From: Sipunculus nudus
Lineage: Eukaryota; Annelida; Sipuncula; Golfingiida; Sipunculidae
Direction of reading: 5' to 3'
NCBI GenBank assembly: GCA_026874595.1
Contig: CM049310.1
Span: 53,635,058 to 53,699,057, forward strand
Length of the DNA: 64,000 nucleotides
Part shown: positions 1-12,060 of the stretch, one piece after another
Layout of the letters: each line of letters starts with the position of its first letter
How positions within the stretch are numbered: the first letter of the stretch is position 1
Position numbers and translations under genes: made by a program
Notes under the pieces: model-generated
The model's database searches: none
Seen by the model: the letters and a program-made list of their open reading frames with translations, nothing else
Told to the model about the DNA's origin: nothing

Positions 1-1469
1 GTGTCCTTACTCACACAAGCCACAAGAACATGTGTATATAATAAGCAATACATATTATCAGCAAACAAATATGAAAAAAAGGATTTCAAATATTGCAATT
101 AGCGAAATTTAAGTAAAAATGCGAATATTTCTTCATAAGTTTGTTTCTGTTTGCACACTGAATGGCTGTGCTTTATCTTAAAGTGTGATTATAACTTATA
201 TGAACAGAAAGAAGTGGGAAAGATTATTTTGATTTACAGAAACTAAATCAAGTGGCGCCACATGCAGGTTACATTGAAATTCTGGTCACGTGGTCAATAT
301 GCCCGTGTATCTAGTGCTCACAGCCGCTGCTATTCCGGCAATATTTAACAGCAAGCATAATAGTATTTGTGTAAACACTTGAAATAATCAAAATTTGTGA
401 TTAGCAAAATTTCAAATTCTGTTAAAACAGCATTTTTCACCAGTAAGGGATTAAGTGGATTTCCGTCCACAATAATGTTCATTCTCTATTAGCAGAATAT
501 CAATACATGTATACATGAGGGTTCCAAAGCTAACCTGTGACAACGTTTCACTTGACAATACCAAAAAGAAAGAATTATTCTATTTAATAGACGACATTCC
601 TTGTTGCATTGACTGAATAAAATTGTATAAGGAACGAATCCTTCAGGCATGAATCTCCTGCCATTTTGAAATATATAACGGATGTTATAAATGTCGTGTT
701 AAGATTTTAAAATGTGTTTTTCATTAACATTTCCTAGATACTTTCATCAGTTAAGTTTTCAAAGTGCTAGAACCGGAACTCTCTATAGGTAGGACTAAAA
801 ATAATGTAACATTCGTGTTCATACTGCACCAGCAAAAAAAAGTATTCATTACGATATTCGATAAAGTATTCGACCCACTTCCCTTCATACGACCATGTCG
901 CTGATATGTATTTATACTAAGTATGCATTGTGGAAACGATACACGACACGCATACTTTAAATGCGTGTTCAGACTATGTTTATGCGAATACCGTATAAGT
1001 GGATTCGAAATAGAAATAACCATCCGATATGGTTTCACAGATGCAGATTTAAACGCGAATAGACAAGGGTTTGGTATGAAGAGAACGTGGATTTGGAAGC
1101 AGCTTAACGTTCTTCCATACCATTTTCATTGAATACGGGTGTCATGTGGATACGGCTGATAATTTCGCCAAAACTTGCACAGAAATACTACGCCTTGGCA
1201 CAGAAATAATACAGGAGCAATATTCATAACATTTGTTTACACATTTATGTTCAGGTTCAGAAGACGATATCAGAAGGGCATACAGGAGAGAGGGTGTAAG
1301 GGCTTGACTGCATCATACCCCCATTTTTGCGGCGAGAATACATTTGCAAGTCATTTTTATTATTACAACGCTTAATTTTAGAATCTTAAAATGCTATACA
1401 CGCTGAACTGAATTCAATGAACCTTGAACAATGGGTTAAATAACTCCCAGATTCCTTAGAAATAGATTA
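1..1469. other. AT-rich DNA without a recognisable gene
   Basis: Short ORFs at 751-1038 (-), 923-1132 (+) and 1175-1375 (+) overlap one another, show no protein motif, and are of the length expected by chance in AT-rich DNA. I see no splice-bounded exon, RNA gene or transposon end here. Confidence 0.5.
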
Positions 1470-2550
1470 CTTTGACCTTATTATGGCTTTCAAAGAAGAT
1501 TTTACCGGGAATTCCCTAGATGATAAGTTAGAAGTTTCTTCGTCCAACTGGGCAAATAAGTGCCTTCTTAACAGTGTGCTAAAATCATGTTCTTTCACAA
1601 AGTTTGCAGACTATAGGTCACATTGACATTATTTCAGGTTTCAAAGAAAATTACAATGCAACCTCCCTGGATCTCAATCAAATTAGATGTTTCTAGGTCC
1701 AACTGAATCAATCATGCAAATCTGTCCTGAAGGGTGCTCAAATTATGTTCTTTCACATATCTTGCAGAATATAGGTTACTGTGACCCAATTTGAGGATTC
1801 CAGGGAGATTATTCAAGGATCTCATTGGATGTACACTTAGAAGATTTTAGATTCAACAGTAACGATTTGTGCCCTGTCTGAATGTATGGGACGGTTTTGG
1901 GCCACTAGCTCGTTGAATATAGGTCACCATGTCCTAATTTCAGGTTTCTATTGAGATTTGCTGAAGACCCCTATGGGTATTCAGTTAAATGTTTCTAGAT
2001 CCAGCGGTTATATTTGTGTGCCCCGTCCTCCTCGCTAGGTGCTAAAAATCAGCTTTTCGGCCTTTAGTTTGCAAAATATAGGTCACTATGACCTAATTTC
2101 AGGTTTGAAATAGATTTGTCTAGGACCTCTCTGGATGTACAGTTAAAAGTTTGGTATAACGGTTACGGTTTATGCCCTATTCACGGCCAGACTGTTTCAT
2201 TTGTTAATCTCAAAAATAGAGAATAAATACAGGTGGTGCCACCAGTCTTCCAGAACTGATGAAATGATCAATGTGTATGGAAAGAATCATGGGAATCAAT
2301 GCATTAGTTATTCAGATGTTGGAGCTTTTGTATCAAATTTGTAATTAATCTTTGGGGCACTTACGACCCCCAGAGCTCGGGGGTTATGGGTCGCAGTGAC
2401 CTTATTTTAGGTTTCTAAGGCAATTTTAATAAACCTCCACGGGTTTTCAGTTAGAAATTTCTAGGTCCAGCGGTTACAATTGTGCCCTGTTAACGGCCGG
2501 ACAGAGAGTGATCGCTGTCGCTCAGATGGCTTCAGTCAGCTGAACTGAAT
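1470..2550 (+). repeat. Array of ~155-bp imperfect tandem repeats (family A)
   Basis: About six diverged units follow one another. Each carries the ordered landmarks 'ATAGGTCACTATGACCTAAT', 'TTTCAGGTTT', 'GACCTCTCTGGATGTACAGT', 'AGAAGTTTCTAGGTCCA' and 'CGGTTACGATTTGTGCCCT'. The GGTCAC..TGACC landmark lies near 1615, 1771, 1917, 2079 and 2388, so spacing is about 146-162 bp with one longer, diverged interval. The array ends in 'GAGAGTGATCGCTGTCGCTC', a tail also seen near 14820 and 38420. The same units recur at 30.75-31.71 kb and 38.32-38.48 kb. Bivalve pearl elements and Helentron-associated HINE elements are known to carry ~160-bp tandem cores, so this may be one of those; the link is inference. 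Confidence 0.75.
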
Positions 2551-2644
2551 ACCCTTTCAGGGAGGAGGTTAGCTCGACTCTCAACAGCAACCCCAGTTCG
2601 GTCACTATACTTCCTGGCATGTTCGGCATTGTCCAACTGGGGTC

Positions 2645-2684
2645 TCCCCACCAACTTTTTAAAATTCTTGGATCCGCCTCTGAA
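2645..2684 (-). repeat. End of a CAGGGGCGG-type short repeat
   Basis: Read on the minus strand this is TCAGAGGCGGATCC, then an AAGAATTTTA stretch, then a short G tract. It matches the copies at 8322-8370, 10097-10138 and 51048-51075. CAGGGGCGG-like termini are typical of hAT-superfamily inverted repeats, but no partner end is visible here. Confidence 0.4.
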
Positions 2685-3142
2685 GGGTCTGACGCGAACA
2701 GATCACTCATCGTTATTTGATTTGTCAGATTTAAATCTGATAAGAGGGATCAAACTCCAGATTGTAAAGCTTTATATCAAGACATACACGTATCTGAACC
2801 ACAAACTTTCTGGAGCCTAAGCCTTTTGAAGAACCCGCGGAAGCGCTGTTGTAAATTATCTATCGATTGTTTCACCAACAGCGTTGTCTCATTTGAATAA
2901 AGTTTCAAATATATTTCCAAATATACCTGCCTTATGTCAGGAATGTCACAGGAGAGAAACACAGGTATGTAAATATAGATATGTGACTCGTGTAAATTCT
3001 GAAAACTCATTTGATTGATCGATCAATGTTATATATACTACTTATTATGTTGTGAAATGTTTTGAGGCATATGTTTAATTTCAGATCCAGTTTGCATAGT
3101 ACTATGCTTCTTCTTAATCTGCAAAGTAAAATATCATTTCAG

Positions 3143-4038
3143 GAATGTGTCAACAACCTGGGAGACAGCAGGCAGTGCCCGCTTTCCAATTAGAAGTACA
3201 ACATACTGCAGTAAAGAAAGCCACTCTGCTGGGGCATAAGGTCTTGATACTGAAACTAGTGCCAGGTACACACACAGTAGGTCATCCTCCTCAGGATTAC
3301 CTAGAGTACTTCCTCATGTCACAGCTTAATACGAAAATAGGACGAAGGGTACATTTTACGGTAGGGCAGAACAATAAAACATCTTTGACAATAATTGGTA
3401 TTGGGTCATATATGAAAGACGTATATGTTGGTTTCATCGAGGATGGACGTCATTGTATCAGTATGATAAGGATGGTTAATGATGAGTGGGAAATATTTTT
3501 CGGGGATCCAGAAGTGAAAACCTACGATTTAGACATTATGAATAAAGCTAAGCAGCTGTGCGTCACACCCGATGGAAGAATATGGCTCCTCGTAGGACGG
3601 AGTGTGTACAATTATTCTTGGCATCTGAACAGGGTGGAGAGGGTAGCTGCTGCTTGCGAGTTGTTTGCCCCGAAGGAAATGTGGTTTCTCGGGCAACCAG
3701 GTCTGTGGGTTGTTTCTGATTCTGAAAAGGGGAAGTATGTGCTGAACTTTTACAACAGTGACTGGGAGTTTTGTTACAGAGTTCAATCAAAATGGGGGCA
3801 GAGTATCACTATGGTTGCCGAAATTACTCCTAATAAGATCTGTATTAGCGAGTTAGGATACGCCAGGTTCTACATACACGAGATAGGGGACGGGAAGGGG
3901 GAAAAGGACAGAGAACATGCGCTTCCTGGCTGTTACATATATCCTGGAGGTATGCTGCTTTCACGTGAATCACACATGTTGTTTGTGTATACCAGAAGTT
4001 CAGTCAGAGGTTTCCAAATAGGAAGCTTAAACATTTAA
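3143..4038 (+). CDS. Probable terminal exon of an unidentified host gene (297-codon open frame)
   Basis: This is the longest unbroken frame in the window and the only one without sign of decay. An ATG lies at 3145, but it directly follows a good splice acceptor (a 12-base stretch ending ATTTCAG at 3142), so the frame is probably the last exon of a longer gene and the ATG an internal Met. The stop is TAA at 4036-4038; AATAAA at 4535-4540 could be the poly(A) signal. The protein alternates short hydrophobic strands with turns: 'VYVGFIEDGRHCISMIRM', 'CVTPDGRIWLLVGRSVYNYS', 'MWFLGQPGLWVVSD', 'ITPNKICISELGYARFYIHE'. That spacing resembles the blades of a beta-propeller, as in the C-terminal part of mollusc TRIM/NHL-like proteins. 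I do not recognise a family; the propeller idea is inference. No signal peptide or membrane segment. Upstream exons are not identified. Confidence 0.6.
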
Positions 4039-4039
4039 T

Positions 4040-6720
4040 GGTGTACTGCCTGTTGATCAACCCTTCGTCTTTATGGCAGGTGTTTGTAATCATCCCGATG
4101 ACAACTTTTAAGCCAGCGTGGGATACATTGTCTTATTGCTCATTATACCGTATGTTAAAGTCCACTTCCAACACCCTATGGAATTCTGCACGGATTCTTC
4201 TTCTCGAATCATTTTTTTACCATAATTTTGTGGGGTTTTTTTTCGTGTTTTGAGCGGAACTTGTTTGCATGGCTTGGAGAACTATATAAGAGATGGTATT
4301 GCTCGGAGTGCTGACAAACTGATCAGAGCATAAATAATGTGCAGGGTGTGTGCCGCCTATAAGAGTATACATTTTGATTTATTCTCTATTTTATTTTTCA
4401 TGCGTGTGAAGATACACAATAGTTATACCATTCTTGTCAGAAAAAAACTTAAGACAATCTTCCTGTAATACAAAAATCAATATAATCGTTATGGGAATGA
4501 CCGGAATGTGTCACAGCAAGAATGTTTTGTAAATAATAAATATAATAAGATGAAAGGGTTATCGCTAAGAACAGTTCTTGTGTCCTCTCGCAATCGTAAA
4601 CACAAACTTCGTGAATACAAGGTCATAGTTCATGTTGTTCTTATCTGTATATTGATTTCCTTGTCAGTCAAGTAGGGTTCGCCGGTGTCTGGGAAGGACA
4701 ACGGTGACATGCTCATCCGACAAGATACATTGTTCTTCAATGACAGAATAAGTTGGAAAGCCCTAAAAGTTCTACCAATCACACTATAAAAATTAATTGT
4801 TCACTCATGACGTTTATTCACATGCATGCAGAGGCGTCAAAATATCCCCCCCCCCCACACACACACAAGCACACACTTTTTAGCAAGTGGGGAGGCGAGT
4901 TAATCAACGTAATCACTAATAGACTTTTCTGTCTTTCTGCTTGATGGCCCAGCATTAAAAAGGCTGGTTATAAATTAGTTTGAATTACCTAAACCATACA
5001 TGTGTACATCGTATGAATTATCCCCCCCCCCCCGCCAACTTGAAGATAAATCGACGCCAATGTCCACATGCCGTGGTGTAGTCTGGTGTAGCCTGCATAA
5101 AGGAAAAAGGAGTTTTATGATGTTACGGAACCTAATATCAACAGATTACGTATGCTTGATGAACATAAATTTTGTCAAGCAAATAAAAAAATCAGATTCT
5201 GTAACACTAGGCAGCGTGAAATGTCTAGGGGAATGAATAAAGAAGTCAGTGTGTTTTTTTTTGTTAATAAATAAATTTAATTTATTCTTTAAAAAACCTA
5301 ACATTACATTACATTAAATCAATACAATTACACAGTAAAACAGCAGTATAACAACAAATCAATACAATCACACAGTAAAAAAAACAAAATCCATAACAAA
5401 ATCTAAAGAAAATCTATAAATCTCTCAAACACAGCCTCCTGTTTATAACTTTTCACCTCCAGCCGAGAACCTTCCATTGCTCGAACATTCTAAAGAATCT
5501 AACACAGTACACACGTTCAAAGAACATACCAGAACAACGAATGCCGTGTCTCAACATATGAGGGTTCACACGTGAGCTCGCCCCGGCTCGGCCAGGCGAG
5601 AAAGCCCCAAGCTAGCATGACAACGAGAGTTCAACCAGTACGGATTAAACTGAGAGTGCAACACCCGGCCAGGCGAGGCAGCCACAACACGAGTTACGTC
5701 TGTGTCACACAACAAAAAAGACATCTGTAAGACTTGTGCACACAATAAAAAGGCACCTGTAACAATGACCATAACATCTGTAGAGGCAAAAAGGGAACTA
5801 GAAATGTGACGGTCCTTAATGGGGGTGTTCCCCAGTCCGTGTTTTCCTTCACCGATTGTCCCATATTCCCAGGTTCATTTATGCATATGTTCCCGCGCAA
5901 GTGTTTGCATTCACTTATTTAGAATATATATAAATCGGGCATATATGACTGCACATTTTTGAATATTCCTGGAAGTCCTTTTAGGGTCCGGATCATGGTC
6001 GGGACCCACACCAGAATCTAATTCTTTCTACATAGGCCATTCCTTAGGTGTCCTGAAAATTTCATGGGATTCTGTTTAAGATTGCGTGACTTATGTTATG
6101 ACAAACATACACAAACTTGAACGGGAATAAACGCATTTGTGCGGGAGATTTTTATTTAAATTACCAGATAATACTTCACGGATTTTGAACAAACTAACGG
6201 TTGGTAGTCATAAATATCACTAAACTACACAGGATACCAGATATGAGCTCTTTAGTTTCATGAGACTGTGTATTATGATAAAATAGTGAATTAACAAATC
6301 TGTTACTTAATCCGTTACATAAATATGAAATAGCAATTTAATACTATCAAGAAATGTAATTATATATACAGTGCTGCTATTTTAGGCATACTTTTAACAA
6401 TAATGTATATACAAATTTTCGACATCAGTTAAACGGGGTTATCATAATTCAGTTAAGATCAAGGTTCCCTATGATCACCATTATATCGAATATATATTAC
6501 TGAATGTGAACATTTGAATTATATGAAATCTTACCGATATCGCATGCATCTTGCTATTTCCTTTACTTTGACTTGGGGCCGCGATGATACTTTACGTTGT
6601 TTCAGATTTCTTGCATCTTTAATTGATACATGTTTGTGTACTGTTAGAAAATTTTTATCATTATATTAGACATTCAGACAACATGTAATCATGATAATCG
6701 TTGATCGATGATCGTTGGCT
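4040..6720. other. Non-coding DNA with C-tract repeat fragments
   Basis: No gene seen. Poly-C tracts at about 4847-4857 and 5022-5033 sit beside 'GAGGCGTCAA' and 'GATAAATCGACGCCAATGTC'; similar arrangements recur at 37.4 kb and 43.9-44.4 kb, which suggests decayed copies of one short dispersed element. A short duplicated stretch, 'AATCAATACAATTACACAGT', occurs at about 5316 and 5357. Confidence 0.4.
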
Positions 6721-6737
6721 TGTATAGATGACAAAGA

Positions 6738-7730
6738 AAATTAATCTTTATCTCGCTCCCACGCGATATTATCTCGTTTTCACGCGATAATTATCGCGTG
6801 ACCACACGTTAGTGTGCCATGCCAGCCTAAGCCCTCATTTTGACATAAATGTCTGTGGTCCGTAGTCTGTTGTATACCGCGTTAATGCAACTTAAATTAT
6901 TTGTTTTTGTTGTTGTTGTATGTGCGTTTACGCCGAATGCTTTGAGGTGAATTTTACAGCGAATTTCATTGCGATGGTTCAAGATTCCATTGCGTTGGTT
7001 CAGCTTGCCCATTTTTATGTGAATAGGTAAAATTTTATTTTAGGGTTACTGATTTTAAGGTGTAAGGGTGATATGAACCCTTGTGTACCAAGCATTGGAA
7101 ATAAACTGAAACGCTTGTTATTTTGTCTTCCCGGAAAATCTTAATTTTTTTAAGGTTATAGGGTTATATTATCTCGGGTAAACCGAACAGGGAAAACAAG
7201 ATGGCGGTTCGTTTTATGTCTCAAGGGAAAACCTTACAACAAAAGGTTTCAGCCAAGGTGTCAGCCATGACACTTCATGATAAGCCGATGGGGTGGGGGC
7301 GTTCGTGTCCCCCTCACTTTGTAAAGAGAGGTAGTGGACCACCTTTTTCCCATCTTTCAGGAATGAAACCTTCTGACGAGAAAATTGCTAAATCCCCCCC
7401 CCCCCCCGGGAGCTTTCCATAATAATATTTCAGTTATGTATTTCATATAATAGAAATTTAGCATGGCACATGTTTTATCCAACAACCCCCCCCCCCTTCC
7501 ACCCCTCTCTTCCTCGCTCAAAAATTGATTCTCTGAACAAACATGGCCAATGAGTGTTGTAAGAGTCTCGGTTGCACCATTTCAGGTTTCAGCGTATTAA
7601 GCCCGCTCATTTTGCATACAAATAATTGATCATAATCTTAATCCAGTGTAGAGAAAATACCTTAAGGATTAAGATGTATAGATATTGTCTGTCTATATTT
7701 ATCTCGTTCCCACGCGATAGTATAATTTCC
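6738..7730. repeat. Scattered 'TATCTCGTTCCCACGCGATA' repeats
   Basis: The phrase occurs near 6751, 6773 and 7701 with one or two changes. At 6783-6800 it forms the palindromic core CGCGATAATTATCGCG. The copies bound about 0.9 kb with no convincing coding sequence. They look like pieces of a short palindromic element; the class is unknown. Confidence 0.45.
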
Positions 7731-8321
7731 TATGTGTCCTATACGAGCCACCGTACCTTCGCTCCCCTATTATGTCAAATTTCTGAAGATTTAAGGTAAA
7801 GGTTGGAAACTGACCCCCTTAATATACGGTTGCCATCATTATAGACGCTGGAAGACCAACCGGCATATCTGAGGAGTGGCCACAAAGGAGTTACCTGACA
7901 ACGATATGGTGTCATCGCCGATTATAATATAGATTGAATATATGTAATGTATATAATAAATATTTTAAAACAATAACAATTAGAATTAAAATTAAATTAA
8001 TATTAATGATATATATATATATATATATGTGATCATGTGTTTTTCATAGTCTGGACTAGTTTTTGTTAAAAAATATTGCTTATGACAGTAATTAATTATA
8101 TAGCAATTTATGCCCCCCCCCTTTTCGACTTAACCAAAAACATCTGGGGAAAAAACTCATAATACACCGTCACGCTTCTAGATACAATGTATGCCTTGCT
8201 ATATAATACATTTAAGCTACCCCAGATTGCACGATTACAACCTATATTTTCCAAAATTTTCTACACCTGGAACGGGGGTACTCCCAACCCACCCCTCACC
8301 CCCTCGGCGCTTCGCGGCCTC

Positions 8322-8370
8322 GCAATGTGAGTCCCCCCCCCCCATTCTAATATCCTGTATCCGCCCCTGA
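8322..8370 (-). repeat. End of a CAGGGGCGG-type short repeat
   Basis: On the minus strand it reads TCAGGGGCGGATACAGGATA, then TTAGAATGGG leading into a run of about 12 G. Same layout as the copies at 10097-10138 and 51048-51075; probably hAT-like ends. Confidence 0.45.
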
Positions 8371-10096
8371 TTACTATCGTTTAATAGTGACTTAGATGAG
8401 ATTATGCTATAAGCTAAGTGTTTACCTCGCCTGCGAAGACACACAGGGCTAAATAAATATCGTTCCCGGCCATCGACCAACAGAGAGTGCACCATATAAC
8501 ATTTCCATGAAACAGCAAAATGTGACGTGCTTTTAAGCCGGAGTCATTTAAGCTGCACACAGCTCATTTCTTATGAGAGCCTCCTAAATTATCTAAAAGT
8601 ACCTGTTATCTTACCTAATCATTTGATGTATAATAAAGTATACAAGGGCAGTGTATCATCAAATCTGAAAATTGGCAGTTAGAATGCAATATAAATTGTT
8701 ATTTTATTCACGAAGAAGCTAAAGCCGGTGGCCTAGTTAATGATAAGCTTCTATCCAATGCATACATATTGAATACGAGACTAATTTATAACGTAAATGG
8801 GTCAAATATATACCGACAGGTACGTGTTTTGTAGATTGTTTATATAAGGTGAAAGGGTTATCGCTAAGAGAAGGCAGTCAGCATGCTTCTATATTGATTT
8901 ATGACATTTATTTTTTTGTGGGCACCTTCATAAAATTAGCAACCTGTAAATAGTGGGCATGTAGTTTTTGAGTCTCTTGTTTTATTTTCTCCTGATTATT
9001 TATGTTGCGATCGTGATCTCCATACAGTTGGCACCTCTATATATCCAGCAGTTTTGTGCTAGTCTAGTGCCATTTCTGCCCCTGGTATTTGAGAGTCTAC
9101 GACCGGTATACGCCCCCCCCCCCGTTTGTGATAAGACAATTCATGTCACCATGAGTATAGTCAGTGAAATGCTAAACCCATACAGTCACTAAACCTCGGG
9201 GATCAGATGCCTGTGTGGTACAATTTGATAATACAATATACATACTTTACCAAGCCCTAGTATAAATAATGTTATGAAATTGTATGACATTGATGTTACA
9301 CGTGTACTGCCTTCGATTTGCCTCTTTTGTTCAATATCAGCTCTTTTGTTAATATATAAAGCACATCCGGAAACACAAAATCGTAAAATTTACTTGAAAA
9401 AGTGTAATTTTTTTGGAAAAAAAAGAAATAAGGGACTCGGATCTACAAACGGCAAAATTCAGATTTAAACAACTGATATAATATTTAAACTTTAGAGAAC
9501 AGTTTATTTTCAGTAAATATAGAGTTTATACCGGATAACTGTATGTTGATTCTGAGATAGGTTTTAACTTTTATTTGTGGCCCAGCTGGTAGTGTCAGAT
9601 GTGTCTTAATAGCAACTGCCCGTATCTATATAGGGTAACCGTGACGTCTCCGATTTGAAGTCGGGAAGATGCAAGATGGCAGCTCAAATGTAGCTGTTAA
9701 TTCATATCTGAAGATTGATGACTGAGGCACATGCAGCCTGAACAATGTCACCCTGCATCTAGTGCCAACCCAGCCAATAAAAATGAAAAGAACGGTTTTG
9801 ATTCAAGGTATACGGTTCTTTATTATCAATACAGGTGTTTTGTTAGATTAGCAGCTATTATGATCAGACCCAACTTGTTTCATTTAGCCACTCATGCTAC
9901 ATGCCAGTAAACATTGCAGTGTATTGCAGTAACCTACCCTCAGAAAAAATTAAATGTACACCAAGTGCTAAAGAAGATCACAGAGGTTTTTTTCAACTTT
10001 ACATATGTATCAGAATAAAATTATTCATCTTCACTACATTGTAGTTATATTTTAAAAGATAATACATCTTAAGATCCTTTAAGTCTCTAGGTACCT

Positions 10097-10138
10097 GCCC
10101 CCCCCCCCGCGTTTGTAAAATCCTGGAACCGCCCCTGG
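10097..10138 (-). repeat. End of a CAGGGGCGG-type short repeat
   Basis: On the minus strand it reads CCAGGGGCGGTTCCAGGATT, then TTACAAACGC and an 11-G tract. The combination of a conserved start, 'CCAGGATTTTA' and a G tract is the family signature. Confidence 0.45.
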
Positions 10139-11139
10139 TACTGGCTGTCAGAGTGCCGTTACATCCTTCAGCCAGAAATGCACTGTAAGGCGCCACGAGG
10201 GTGCAAATAGTTTCGTCATTTTTGACAACGCATCATGGCCTACGAGTATTCTGTCACTGACATAAACCAGACTAATACAAATGTATTGTCAGGTCAGGTC
10301 AATTTGGGTGGAAGCCTCATAGAAAAATAAGATATAGTCAGGGAAAAGGAATTAATGTTTGATATTGTTGTGTTTATTTTTATCATTATTTGTGTTGATC
10401 CGTAGGTCGGTTTGTTCATGTGTCAAGTATTGGAACTTCTAGGCTTACTAGATGGCAGCCAATTTGTACACGATACATGAAATAACTCGCTGATGACTTT
10501 AACCGTTGGAATCTATCAACGACATGCCAAGTTAGAAGTTACGTGCCTCGATCTGCTGAGCGCTTGACGTCGACAACACAGCGGGGGTATCGGTTGTTCG
10601 TCTGCGGTCTCTCTGCTTGTCTTTATGGTCAGCATTAGAGCTGATTCGAGGAGAAAGCACTATTGAATACTGGCATTGGTGCGTAGTCCTCCCGTCAAAG
10701 AAAATCAAATGATATTAGTTGCGGTATGAGCAGACATAAGACATATGGGTCGACGGTCTGTTTCCCTGAATGCGTCTCAGCTTCACGGATATGAAATATC
10801 CAAGGTCGAATAAAAACTGGATATATATTCCGCATCTTAATTTCCTCGTGGTCAGCCACTGAAATCGGGTTAAGATTTACGTAAACGTAAAAGTATATAA
10901 ACATTTGCAATAAAAAGTGCAATAGCTCAGGCTATTATAGTTCATTTTGATAGAAACAAAAGTTTCCTTGGAAATCAACAGGCCCACGAGCTTACTGTTA
11001 TCCAGTCATCTGTTTTATACGTTGTTTTGGTAATGTTTGTGATTAAAAACAGTCCACGTGTGTCTGTTTGCTATCACTTGACTGCTTGACCAGAGAATTC
11101 GATATCCAGAATACGAGACAACACCCCAACAAGAAGAAC

Positions 11140-11655
11140 AAGAGCATCGCATACTGGTGACCTCTGACCTCATTAAATATGCGTGAATTTTGATGAGAAG
11201 GTAATTCAGGTAAGAAACTCTATTGGTTAATATGTAAATTGAGTTTCATGAAAATCCATTGGATTTTGGTATGTCACCAAGGTGCCTCTAAAGCGTGGTG
11301 ACCTGTGACCTCATAACATACGCATAAATTTTGCTGGAAATTAAACTTAGGCGAGATACTTTACTGATTAACACTTCTGAAAGGTTTTATCAAAATTTTT
11401 CTTTTTTTTCATTCATTAATCATGGCGACACCACAAAGTAGCCTAGTGACCCGTGACCTTATTAAATATGCATGGATGTTGCCCATAATCGAACTCGGGC
11501 GAGATAATCTATTGGTTATTATTTATGGAAAGTTTCGTCAAAATCCATCAAAGCCCCTTTAAGTTATCGCGGCGACACTAAAACTAAAACTTAACGGACG
11601 AACGGACGGCCCTTTGGTATACCCTAATAATCCCGTCATATGACGGGCGTATAAA
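11140..11655 (+). repeat. Three-unit ~150-bp tandem repeat ending in a perfect palindrome (family B)
   Basis: Units start near 11155, 11298 and 11446 with 'GTGACCTCTGACCTCATTAA'-like text and share 'ATATGCGTGAATTTTG', 'TTAGGCGAGATACTCTATTG' and 'TTTCATGAAAATCCATT' landmarks with divergence. After the last unit come 'CTTAACGGACGAACGGACGG' and then CCCGTCATATGACGGG, a perfect 16-bp palindrome at 11632-11647, followed by CGTATAAAAA. Tandem core plus a terminal hairpin is the layout of Helentron-associated (HINE/pearl-like) non-autonomous elements; assignment is inference. Confidence 0.6.
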
Positions 11656-11878
11656 AATTAGAGGAAGAAACAAAGTTGAGTGGTACGGCTACCAGGTGGC
11701 GTGCACGCTATGTTTATGTTTATTACACTGATCGTGCCCGGTGGAGACTTTGTTGTCAATTGTGAATAACAGTAAGGCAAAAAGCAATATTTAATGTGTA
11801 TTGAATATACCTGGTATGTGTATAGGCCGCTTTTATAAATTAATGAAAATGTCTACAGCAGAAGAAAGAAAAATATAA

Positions 11879-12060
11879 GAGTGCTTAATTATAGCTGATA
11901 AAACCATAATATGGTAAGACTTGTTATTTATATAAGAGCAGTTGTGTAAGGCATCATTTGCATAAAAACATTTATAGAGTGCTAAGTTATAGCTGATAAA
12001 ACCATAATATTGTAAGATTTGTTATTAATATAAGAGCAGTTGTGTAAGGCATCATTTTAA
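11879..12060 (+). repeat. 97-bp tandem duplication
   Basis: Two copies begin at 11879 and 11976 with 'GAGTGCTTAATTATAGCTGA' and run through 'CATAATATGGTAAGAC' to 'GCAGTTGTGTAAGGCATCAT'. They differ at few positions, so the duplication is fairly recent. Confidence 0.8.

Larger units (their letters stand above)
7731..11110. other. Non-coding DNA with short repeat fragments
   Basis: No credible gene. It holds a (TA)n run at about 8011-8028, C tracts at about 8113, 8333 and 9113, and two CAGGGGCGG-type fragments listed separately. Short ORFs here have no recognisable motif and some run through homopolymers. Confidence 0.4.

Noticed and set aside
9575-9780. Third tRNA-derived SINE
   Set aside because: TGGCCCAGCTGGTAGTGTCAG resembles an A box, but the B box is poor and no ends or target duplication can be found.
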